Source of the DNA: Colimorpha sp002372855 | GTDB taxonomy: Bacteria; Bacteroidota; Bacteroidia; Bacteroidales; P3 | NCBI GenBank assembly: GCA_946621635.1 | Contig: CAMOOR010000008.1 | Location: 1-52,511, forward strand | Direction of reading: 5' to 3' | DNA: 52,511 nt | In this document: positions 24,902 through 32,614 of the stretch, piece after piece | Numbering within the stretch: the stretch's first letter is position 1 | Layout of the letters: every line of letters starts with the position of its first letter | Program-made: the position numbers and the translations under genes | Notes under the pieces: generated by a model | What the model was told of the DNA's origin: nothing | Seen by the model: only the letters and a program-made list of their open reading frames with translations | The model's database searches: none

Positions 24902-24936
24902 AAAAAAGCCAGCGGCGTCTTGCGGCGCCGCTGGCT
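24902..24936. terminator. Bidirectional hairpin terminator
   Basis: The 11-bp stem AGCCAGCGGCG at 24907-24917 pairs with 24926-24936. Read on the minus strand it is followed by a run of U (24902-24906), making it the likely terminator of the giant surface-protein gene. It also lies just past the DUF6266 stop. Confidence 0.75.
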
Positions 24937-24964
24937 TCCATTAAAATTTCTATTATGAAAAACT

Positions 24965-27900
24965 TTATCTGATGACAACAACTTTCTTCGTGAGAAGGTT
25001 GCCGACACGCAGCATGTAAGAGCCGCTGACGGGCACCTCGAAGTAGATGGTGTTGCCGTTGCCGTTCTTGCGGTCGATGACGCGGCCGTTGACGTCGAAG
25101 AGGAGAACCTCGATATTGGCGGTGTTGCTGACAGCAATCAGGCCGTTCACGATCTCGACCTCCACGTTGTCGACAATCACGTCGTCGATCTCAGGCGTGT
25201 AGTGGGTGAAGTTGCCGGGCATCGGAGAGAAGTTGGGGACATCGTCGTCGTCCGAGCAGTCGCGCCAGGGCTTCATGAGGGCGGTGAGGGTGATGTCGGT
25301 ACGGCCGGTGTAGGTGAAGGGGTTGTCGGTGGAGATCACGGCGTTGCCGTCCCACCAGCCCATGAAGGCCCAGCCGGCCTGCGGCTGGTTGAGCACGACG
25401 ACGGCATCCTGCTCGACGGGGATGCTAGTGGAGCCGTTGCTGATTTCCGTTCCATTGACAACACCGAACTGGAGGGCGCCATCGATGGCGGAGGCCTCAA
25501 TGTCGACGGTGACAGTGTAGTGGGTGGGCACGGGCTCAAAGATGGCCGTCAGGTTAGGGTTGACGCCGAGGATGTCGAGGAACTCGAAGGAGCGGTCGGC
25601 ACGGGTGTCGCCATCGCTCCAGCGCACGAAGCGGTAGAGCTGCGGGTTGTTGCTGACGGCGTGGATTTCGGCCACCTCGCCATAGTAGTAGCGGTCGGTG
25701 GTGTTGTGCACGTCGGGCGTGGTGGAGAGGTTGGTGTAGGCGGTACCCATGTTCTCGTTGTTGGAGCGGACGGTCACGCGGGCGGTGCGGTCCATGAGGG
25801 TGCGCTCGTCCTCGAAGGTGATGGAGACGTTGTCGACAGCTGCGGCGGGAGCCACGATGTCGTCGTCGTCGTCGACACTCCAGAAGAAGGCCAGGCGGTA
25901 CCAGCCGGGCTCGTCGATGCGGATGATGCGCTCTTTGTACTGCCAGTCATCGACGGTGGGGTCGAGGCCATAGAGGCTGTCTGACACCAGGATGACACCG
26001 GGGGTGTGGGGCTCGAGGTCGATGTAGTTGCCGTCCTCTTTGAAGAGGCCTGCGCTCATGAAGTCCTCGCGCTCGCCGGCGACCATGTAGTTGAAGCGGA
26101 TGCGGTAGTAGCCTTCGGCGAACTTGAGCTCGGTGTAGATGAGGGCGTCGGAGGCGGCGTCGTAGGCATTGGTGGCGCCGTTGTCATTGGAGACATAGAG
26201 GCCCTTGCCGTTGCGGCCGAAGAAGGAGGCATCGCCGATGACCCACTGGTTGGCGCCGGTGCTGGGGCTGTACCAGCTGGCGTTGTCCTCGGGGGAGTTG
26301 AAGTCGAAGTATTCGGCCATCACCTCGGAGGCGCTGGGCGAGCGGCCCCAGATGGGCGACACGGTCATGTCCTCAGTGGTGAGGGTGATGGTGCGGGGGT
26401 TGTCGGTGTTGCCGTCGCTCCAGGACTGGAAGACGTTGTAGGCACCGGGGGTGGCAGCGATGGTGTAGGTGTAGGCCAGGGAGTTGCAGGTGGGGGCGCT
26501 GGTGACGGCCACCATGCCGCCGGGACGCTGCACGAGGTTCAGCATGGGCATGTTGCCACCGGAGATGCGGGTGAAGCCGGCCCAGGTCATACCCTCGACA
26601 TAGTCGGCGCAGGGCACCGAGACGGTGACCTCTTCCTTGCTGACGGACTGGAAGGCGGCGTCATCGACGGTGGCGGGGATGCCGAGGAGGTCGATGTGCT
26701 GCAGGTGAGTCAGGCGGTAGAAGGCGTTGCTGCCGATGGTGGTGACGCTGGCGGGAATGGTGATGTTGGTGATCAGCGTGTCGAAGAAGAAGGCATAGGG
26801 TTTGACCTCAACGGTGCCGTCGGGGATGACGAGCTCGGTGAGGATGTTGCCATTGAGGGAGAGGTTGCGCGAACGCGACATGGGCTGGGCGTTGGCGTTG
26901 GCGAAGTCGATGGTCATCCAGTCGGCGAGGTTGCCGTTGAAGCTGGTGAGGACGATATTGTTGGAGTTCTGGAAGCAGTCGTTGCCGAAGGAGGCGTTGC
27001 CAGCGTTGAGGGTCACGAAGTGCAGACCGCTCATGCCGGCAAAGGCCTGGGCGCCCACGGTGGTCACCGAGGCGGGGACTTCGAGGTTGTAGATGCTGCT
27101 GCAGCCGTTGAAGGCAAAGCTGCCGATGGAGGCGACACCAGCGGGGAACTGGACACCCGTCAGCGAGGAGCAGCCGTAGAAGAGACCCTCGGGGATGGCG
27201 GTGAGGCCGGAGGGCAGCGTGACGGTGGTCAGGGCGGTGCAGTTGTTGAAGGCATAGTTGCCGAGGCTGGTGATGCCGTCGTGCAGCGTGACAGTGGTCA
27301 GCGCGGTGCAACCGTCGAAGGCATAGTTGCCGATGGAGGCGACACCGGCGGGAATGGTGATGTCGGTGAGGCTGGTGCAGTTGCGGAAGGCGGCATTGGC
27401 AATGGCGGTGACCGTCGAGGGAATGGTGACGGTGGTGATGCGGTTGCGATAGGCCTCGATGACACCGGTGACGGTGGTGCGGAGCACGTCGTCGTCATAG
27501 GTCAGGTAGTCCTGCATGTCGGGGTTCTCGGCCACGAAGAAGCAGGCGGTGACGGTGGTGTCGGAGGTCATGGTGAGGGTCAGGCTCGGGTTGATGCTCA
27601 GGATGGTGTTGCCGGACATCCAGGCCACGAAGGTGTAGTTGGGGTTGGTTCCGGCGTGGGCATATAGGGTGACCTGATCGCCGTCGGCATACTCAGTGGG
27701 AACATTGGCGGGCTCCACATGGATGTTGGGGTCGTTGGCGGGGTTGGTGTTGACCGTCAGACGATGGAGCGTGCTCTCGCGGAAGACGGCCTGCACTGTG
27801 ACATCAGAGGAGATGTTCTCGATGCGGCAGGTGGTGTTGGTGTTGTCCGCGCCGTTGACGACCCACTTCTGGAAGTGCCAGCCGGGGACCTCGTCGTAGT

Positions 27901-29755
27901 TGATGACGACGGTGCTACCCTCGGCGATGCCGGTGGTAGTGCCGGGGATGACGGAGAGCTGGTCGGAGCGGATGGAGCCGTTGCCTTCGATGGAGGTGGT
28001 GACGCTGTAGTAGTGGGTCAGGGCTTCCATCTGGGCGGTAAGCTCGGTGTTGCCGTTGATGGTGAAGGTGTAGGGGTTATCGGTGGAGACCTCGGTGTTG
28101 GTACCGGCGATGGTCCAACGGAGGAAGGTGTAGGCGTTGTTGTCATAGGAGGCCTCGACGGTCACGGACTCGCCGTTTTGGTAGTTGCCGGCACCGGTGA
28201 GGGTGACAACAGCATTGGCGGGGTTCTTGTAGAGCGCCACGGAGTAGACGGGCGTGTAGACGGGCTCGAGGGTGATGTCGGCGGTCAGGGTGCCGGAGTA
28301 GGGGTTGACGTTGGCGGAGGGATCCTCGACGCCGTTGACGGTCCAGTGCGAGAAGACGTAGTTGGCGCGGTTGTTGGCGGTGACGGTGAAGGAGGTACCT
28401 TCGTCGTAGCGGCCGTTGACGGGCTGGCTGCTGGCGCTGGTGAGGGTGGCGTTGGTGAGGGTGATGGTGTGGGTAGCCACGAAGTTGGCCACGATATTAG
28501 AATAGTTACGCGAGATACTATTAATAGTATAGGGGTTGTTGGTGGAGGAGAAGTCGCCTGTCCAGTTGACGAAACGGTAGCCGCTGTTGGCGACGGCGTT
28601 CAGCACGGGGCTGGAGCCAGCGTCGTAGGTGCCGGCGTTGTTGGCGCCGGTGATATTGACGATACCTGCTGCGGCGGGATTGGCGCTAGCAGCGATGGTG
28701 TAGGGCTCATGGTGGAACCTGGCCGTGAGGGTACGGTTTCGGATCACATAGGAGATGGTGTAATTGGTGGAGGTGGTAAGCTGGATACTGTCTTCGTCGA
28801 ACCAGCCGTCGAATACCCAGTTGGTAGCAGCGGCGGTGTTGTAGGTAAAGGCGTTACCCACCTGGATGGAGGTGGAAGTGTTAGGAACCTTGGTGCTGGC
28901 GGCCTCGGGGGGATAGTATTCAGCCTCCATGGTGTAGGAGTCGCTAGCGTTGGCAAAGTTAGCGGTATAGGTGCGGTTGCCTGCGCCGTCGGGCAGGGTG
29001 AAGGTGTAGACGGCATCCGTGCTGACAAGTTCATCGTTATAGAACCAACCAGCGAAGCGATACTCGTTGCTGGCAGGAGTAGCCGTCAGCGTGAGTTGGT
29101 CGCGTTCGGTGATGGTCAGCGAAGAGTTGCTGGTGTTGTGATGATAATCCTCAATCTGGACGGTACCGCGAGCAGGGTTATTGGAAACCACCGAGATGGT
29201 ACGATTCTGTGGAACGTAGTCAAAATAGACTACAAAGTCCAAATCACGCTGGATATCCGTATAAGAGTAGCTATCAGTACCAGCCACCTCTACTCCATCC
29301 AAAAACCAATGGCAAGCATTATACGGAGACGTATAAGTAGCCGTAAGGGTAAATGCCTCACCTTGAATTTTTTGGCCCGCTCCAGTTATTGTAACATATT
29401 GTTCACTACCCGGAGTACCATTTGTAACAGTAACATTAAATCTTGTTTCAGCCGGTCTAAAATAGGCTCTTACCTCTTCATTACCTGTCACCGTAAAGGT
29501 AAACGGATTCTCGTAATGATATGTTCCAGCGCCGTCTCTCCAGCGATAAAACTCGTATCCATCCGCCGGAGTTGCGGTCAAGGTTGCGGATTGTCCGGCC
29601 GCAAAAGTTCCTTCGCCCGAAACACTACCATAAGATGCAATAGGTTTTATTGATGCAGATATGGTATACTGAGACTGGACATTAGCATAAGAAAAGAACA
29701 ATAAGCAAGCAAACAAATACTTTGCTACCCCTTTCATAGTAATATTATTTTTCAT
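24965..29755 (-). CDS. Giant T9SS-secreted surface protein with repeat and leucine-rich domains
   Basis: A 1,596-residue exported protein (signal in the first ~28 residues; the start may be Met1 or Met7). Residues about 30-745 are tandem beta units of about 75-80 residues rich in W, G, A and TPxxGYxFxxW, resembling divergent InlB B-repeat modules. About 752-1010 is a BspA-type leucine-rich region (repeats of NAAFRNCTSLTDITIPAGVASIG form). About 1145-1330 looks like a concanavalin-type anchor domain. More B-repeats follow, then a terminal ~75 residues ending NGRVIDRK...SGSYMLRVGNLLTKKVVVIR, a T9SS type A sorting domain. Role inferred: adhesion, surface-displayed. It lies directly after a lipoprotein gene. 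Confidence 0.85.
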   Translation of the reverse strand: MKNNITMKGVAKYLFACLLFFSYANVQSQYTISASIKPIASYGSVSGEGTFAAGQSATLTATPADGYEFYRWRDGAGTYHYENPFTFTVTGNEEVRAYFRPAETRFNVTVTNGTPGSEQYVTITGAGQKIQGEAFTLTATYTSPYNACHWFLDGVEVAGTDSYSYTDIQRDLDFVVYFDYVPQNRTISVVSNNPARGTVQIEDYHHNTSNSSLTITERDQLTLTATPASNEYRFAGWFYNDELVSTDAVYTFTLPDGAGNRTYTANFANASDSYTMEAEYYPPEAASTKVPNTSTSIQVGNAFTYNTAAATNWVFDGWFDEDSIQLTTSTNYTISYVIRNRTLTARFHHEPYTIAASANPAAAGIVNITGANNAGTYDAGSSPVLNAVANSGYRFVNWTGDFSSTNNPYTINSISRNYSNIVANFVATHTITLTNATLTSASSQPVNGRYDEGTSFTVTANNRANYVFSHWTVNGVEDPSANVNPYSGTLTADITLEPVYTPVYSVALYKNPANAVVTLTGAGNYQNGESVTVEASYDNNAYTFLRWTIAGTNTEVSTDNPYTFTINGNTELTAQMEALTHYYSVTTSIEGNGSIRSDQLSVIPGTTTGIAEGSTVVINYDEVPGWHFQKWVVNGADNTNTTCRIENISSDVTVQAVFRESTLHRLTVNTNPANDPNIHVEPANVPTEYADGDQVTLYAHAGTNPNYTFVAWMSGNTILSINPSLTLTMTSDTTVTACFFVAENPDMQDYLTYDDDVLRTTVTGVIEAYRNRITTVTIPSTVTAIANAAFRNCTSLTDITIPAGVASIGNYAFDGCTALTTVTLHDGITSLGNYAFNNCTALTTVTLPSGLTAIPEGLFYGCSSLTGVQFPAGVASIGSFAFNGCSSIYNLEVPASVTTVGAQAFAGMSGLHFVTLNAGNASFGNDCFQNSNNIVLTSFNGNLADWMTIDFANANAQPMSRSRNLSLNGNILTELVIPDGTVEVKPYAFFFDTLITNITIPASVTTIGSNAFYRLTHLQHIDLLGIPATVDDAAFQSVSKEEVTVSVPCADYVEGMTWAGFTRISGGNMPMLNLVQRPGGMVAVTSAPTCNSLAYTYTIAATPGAYNVFQSWSDGNTDNPRTITLTTEDMTVSPIWGRSPSASEVMAEYFDFNSPEDNASWYSPSTGANQWVIGDASFFGRNGKGLYVSNDNGATNAYDAASDALIYTELKFAEGYYRIRFNYMVAGEREDFMSAGLFKEDGNYIDLEPHTPGVILVSDSLYGLDPTVDDWQYKERIIRIDEPGWYRLAFFWSVDDDDDIVAPAAAVDNVSITFEDERTLMDRTARVTVRSNNENMGTAYTNLSTTPDVHNTTDRYYYGEVAEIHAVSNNPQLYRFVRWSDGDTRADRSFEFLDILGVNPNLTAIFEPVPTHYTVTVDIEASAIDGALQFGVVNGTEISNGSTSIPVEQDAVVVLNQPQAGWAFMGWWDGNAVISTDNPFTYTGRTDITLTALMKPWRDCSDDDDVPNFSPMPGNFTHYTPEIDDVIVDNVEVEIVNGLIAVSNTANIEVLLFDVNGRVIDRKNGNGNTIYFEVPVSGSYMLRVGNLLTKKVVVIR

Positions 29756-29781
29756 AACTTAAGAATTTAAATTTTCAAACT

Positions 29782-31443
29782 TTACCATTGTTGGTGAACA
29801 AGACGAACAGAACAACCATTCGATATTAGATTATCCGTAGCAGTAATGCTTACAGAACCATTAGTGAAGACGAGCGCATTAGCTTGATTATCATCTGAGC
29901 CATACGTTGACGACCAATAATATCCATATGAACCAGCCCTAACAACTGAAGTTGCATCCTCATCTCCATATCTTGTTCCTGCTGCAGGAAGGAATATTAC
30001 ACCAGCTGCCTCCAATTTGTCCCATTCTGCCTGAGTATAATTATTAGTTGTATAGCTTGTATATCCCGGAGTAAATGAAGGACGCGGTGCAGAGATCTCG
30101 TCGTCATACACCCAAGCTGAGCTTGATGCATTCAAATCTGGCAGTAAAATAAGACCTTTTATGCCATTCACCGTAGCAAGTGCGCCTTTACCGGAACGAG
30201 TATTAATAAGATAGTTCCATTCTGCGCTTGTCAAAGTACGCCAAGACGTTCCAGAAGGAGTTGATCCATATTTTATAGTGGAACCATTATATACACCCCA
30301 GTCGGCATTAGCGTTTTCTCCGGTCAAATCAAAATTGGCATAATCACTTAATACATCCGATGAAGTATAGGAAGCACGACCACTCCAATCGCTTGTACCA
30401 TAACCAAACAAATCATAGGGCAATCCAGGAGCAAACATATTACCCTCATTTTCAGTGCCAACATAATAATCTTGTCTTGAAGCAAACTCCCACTCAGTAT
30501 GAGCGCTGCCACTCATAACAAGCTTTGCAACCAGATTACCGGGGGAGAAAGAAACATATTTGGTCATACCATTGGCAACTTTAAAGAAGCACTTCGAAGT
30601 ACCATCAGCATAGAAAGGCGACTGGCGCTCCGTTCCAATTGTGTATACATAGCCTTTCTGCAGGGTAACCTGGCCCTGGGTCTTATGACGGATGGTCTCG
30701 CTACCATTATTCCATTCGAGATACAACGTAGTGGTAACACTACTACCAGTAATGGGGATGGCAACATACCAATAATCGCTCTCACCTGCAGAGGTTTTGC
30801 TATGAGTCATGTACAGGAACTCTCCAGCGCCACCCTGTGTGACACCCGCAAGAAATTGCGAACCATTTGCAGAAAGAGTATGGGAAGCAGGAGTAACAGT
30901 ACCTTGTTTGGGAATTTTATTACCATCAAAACCAACTTTCACACCGGTGTAGCCGCCACCTGCACCCTGGGTATTGAGACGCAGGATTGCGCAAGCGGGA
31001 GCAAGCGTGATTGCATAGCCATTCTCGCGGGCAGTACCACAAAGGACTACCTTGTTATGGTCAGTGCTGTTGAGGGTGGAATTGAGGTTAAAGCTGTAGG
31101 TGTGCGCACTCTCGTTCCATTCGGCAACATCGCCGTCGGCATAGGCGACATAGAGTTCGGGTGCGGTAACGGTTTGCGAGGAATTAGCCCACCATGTGCC
31201 GGAACCATCCTTGGAAAGGGTGAACTCGACACCATTGATATACACCTTGTCGCCTTCCTCGTAGATGATGCGGGAAAGGTCGTCGGTGAATTGGAGATAG
31301 GTCTTCTCGTTGTCGACAAACTTGGGTGCCTCGACACGGAATCGGTTTCCGGAGATAATCTGCTGTTCTTCCTCCTGCTCGCAAGCCGTGAAGAACAGGC
31401 CGCAAAGGCCGAGCAGCATTGCAAAACGAATATTCTTCTTCAT
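29782..31443 (-). CDS. Surface lipoprotein with fimbrillin-like N-terminus and FISUMP-like C-terminus
   Basis: A 553-residue lipoprotein (FFTAC, Cys21). Residues about 35-290 resemble fimbrillin-type adhesins of Bacteroidetes: YEEGDKVYINGVEFTLSKDGSGTWW and later YWYVAIPI, TIGTERQSPF. The C-terminal half is a beta-sandwich type domain with FSPGNLVAKLV, WEFASRQDYYVG, WRTLTSAEWNYLINTR, IKGLILLPD, YYWSSTYGSDD and GCSVRLVHQQW, the pattern of the Fibrobacter succinogenes major domain (FISUMP). The gene lies between a small peptide and the giant T9SS protein, suggesting a shared surface structure. The C-terminal half is markedly AT-richer than the 5' half. Confidence 0.68.
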   Translation of the reverse strand: MKKNIRFAMLLGLCGLFFTACEQEEEQQIISGNRFRVEAPKFVDNEKTYLQFTDDLSRIIYEEGDKVYINGVEFTLSKDGSGTWWANSSQTVTAPELYVAYADGDVAEWNESAHTYSFNLNSTLNSTDHNKVVLCGTARENGYAITLAPACAILRLNTQGAGGGYTGVKVGFDGNKIPKQGTVTPASHTLSANGSQFLAGVTQGGAGEFLYMTHSKTSAGESDYWYVAIPITGSSVTTTLYLEWNNGSETIRHKTQGQVTLQKGYVYTIGTERQSPFYADGTSKCFFKVANGMTKYVSFSPGNLVAKLVMSGSAHTEWEFASRQDYYVGTENEGNMFAPGLPYDLFGYGTSDWSGRASYTSSDVLSDYANFDLTGENANADWGVYNGSTIKYGSTPSGTSWRTLTSAEWNYLINTRSGKGALATVNGIKGLILLPDLNASSSAWVYDDEISAPRPSFTPGYTSYTTNNYTQAEWDKLEAAGVIFLPAAGTRYGDEDATSVVRAGSYGYYWSSTYGSDDNQANALVFTNGSVSITATDNLISNGCSVRLVHQQW

Positions 31444-31479
31444 ATTACTTTCCTTTCTTTTCCAGATTAAACAATTGGA

Positions 31480-31746
31480 TTAGAACCAACCACCGTTGGA
31501 GTACTGCCAGTTGCTGCTGCCACCGGCGTTGGAGTTATCCTCGTTGCCTCCCATCTCTGCCGCAATAATATTGCCATGGGAATCTTTCTTGGCAGCCTGG
31601 ATAAGCATCTCCGTTTCAAGAGTGAGATTCAGGTTCTGCGCAGCATTGGCAACAATGCTGTTGGTAGAGTCTGCGAAACCTCTTTCCACACGGAACTCCA
31701 CGACGGTGAGCTGTGGAGATTCGTAGTTTTTCTTTTCTTTTTTCAT
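31480..31746 (-). CDS. Small protein, first in the surface-protein operon
   Basis: Starting at MKKEKKNYESPQLTVVEFRVERGF gives 88 residues (an alternative start adds 6). There is no signal peptide or membrane helix. The N-terminus resembles short Bacteroidetes proteins of unknown function with the pattern YExPxLTVVEF. The C-terminus is Gly/Ser/Asn-rich and ends SNWQYSNGGWF. It stands in front of the lipoprotein gene by a 36-bp gap and behind a strong promoter motif. A precursor-like or chaperone-like role cannot be decided. Function unknown. Confidence 0.6.
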   Translation of the reverse strand: MKKEKKNYESPQLTVVEFRVERGFADSTNSIVANAAQNLNLTLETEMLIQAAKKDSHGNIIAAEMGGNEDNSNAGGSSNWQYSNGGWF

Positions 31747-31837
31747 ATTTGTTTTATATTTCATTTATTCCTAATCAGTTCATTACCATATATCTATAGC
31801 ATAAACCACCCTTTTGGGGGGTATACACTACACAATG

Positions 31838-31868
31838 CAAAAGTACGAAGAATTATCGATTTGACAAA
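31838..31868 (-). promoter_or_regulatory. Promoter of the surface-protein operon
   Basis: On the minus strand TTTG (31865-31868) and TACTTTTG followed by CA (31838-31845) are separated by exactly 19 nt. This fits the Bacteroidota -33/-7 architecture completely and is the clearest promoter in the window. The 5' leader to the start codon is about 85 nt. Confidence 0.8.
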
Positions 31869-31922
31869 TATTTTTTTCAACAGGGCGGGGAATTAACAAA
31901 AATTAAGACGGGTGCTCTGGGG

Positions 31923-32283
31923 TCTCAATCAGAATTATTTCTCAATCAGAATGAAAAGAACGAAAAGAGTTTTTTTCTCAATCAGATTGTAAAAGATTAT
32001 AAAAGAAAAATTTGATGGTTCTGTTTTTCAATCAGAATGAAAAGAATAAAAAAGAATTGTTTCTCAATCAGAACTAAAAGAACAAAAAGAACTGTTTTTC
32101 AATCAGAACTAACAGAACTAAAAGATTTTTTTTCTCAATCAGATTGTAAAAGATTATAAAAGAAAAATTTGATGGTTCTTTTTAGTTCTGAATGAGAAGA
32201 GTTTCTGATAGTTCTTTTCATTCTGATTGAGATTTAGTTCTGATTGAGATTCAATTCTGATTGAGACCTAGTTCTGATTGCGG
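31923..32283. repeat. CTCAATCAGAA direct and inverted repeat array
   Basis: Seven direct copies of (C/T)TCAATCAGA lie at about 31923, 31941, 31977, 32027, 32063, 32098 and 32133, mostly spaced 35-36 bp. A 48-bp block including one copy is duplicated (about 31973-32018 and 32129-32177). Four copies of the reverse complement TTCTGATTG follow at 32221, 32238, 32255 and 32272 with an exact 17-bp period, plus two degraded copies at 32185 and 32202. The right end overlaps the 3' end of the FeoB-associated gene. No coding role is seen. Confidence 0.88.
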
Positions 32284-32432
32284 TGCGGGGTGTTGCAGGA
32301 GCGGGAATGGGGGCAGTTCTGGCAGCCGCAGGAACAGCCTCCCCCACCCTTTCCCTTGAACATGCGGACGATGCGGCGGACGACGAGGAAAAGGGTGACG
32401 GCGAGGATGAGGATGACGATGAGGGTCTGCAT
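32268..32432 (-). CDS. FeoB-associated Cys-rich membrane peptide
   Basis: A 54-residue protein too short for ordinary gene callers: MQTLIVILILAVTLFLVVRR membrane helix, then a Lys/Gly turn and a cysteine cluster CSCGCQNCPHSRSC. This matches the small Cys-rich proteins that accompany FeoB in many bacteria. It lies 183 bp downstream of feoAB on the same strand. It is thought to assist ferrous iron uptake or bind iron at the membrane. The last residues (NQN) and the TAG stop are encoded by the repeat array. Confidence 0.85.
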   Translation of the reverse strand: MQTLIVILILAVTLFLVVRRIVRMFKGKGGGGCSCGCQNCPHSRSCNTPHRNQN

Positions 32433-32450
32433 ACGGCGGATTGTTTTTAT

Positions 32451-32592
32451 TGTCGGCGAATTGGGCGAATTTATTACGGCGGATTGTTGGTCGGCGAATT
32501 TTGCGAATTATGCGAATTGTTTTTGTGGGTTGGGTTGTCGGCGAATTGGGCGGATTATATTCTTATTCGCATAATTCGCAAAATTCGCCGAC
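32451..32592. repeat. TCGGCGAATT direct repeats with a 25-bp perfect inverted repeat
   Basis: Direct near-copies of GTCGGCGAATT(G/T)(G/T)GCG start at about 32452, 32490 and 32537. The copy at 32490-32514 is an exact 25-bp reverse complement of 32568-32592. It lies between the feoAB stop (32615) and the small FeoB-associated gene, so it could attenuate transcription between them. Confidence 0.8.
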
Positions 32593-32614
32593 GTAAAGAA
32601 GAGAGGATTCGCCG

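Noticed and set aside
26006..29653. Two long plus-strand frames (553 and 644 codons) opposite the giant adhesin gene
   Set aside because: The minus-strand frame has a signal peptide, repeated domains and a T9SS end. The opposite frames are Gly/Val/Asp-rich shadows of the repeats.
31923..32283. Possible CRISPR array from CTCAATCAGAA units
   Set aside because: The repeat is too short, the spacers are related to each other, and direct and inverted copies are mixed. No cas genes are in the window.
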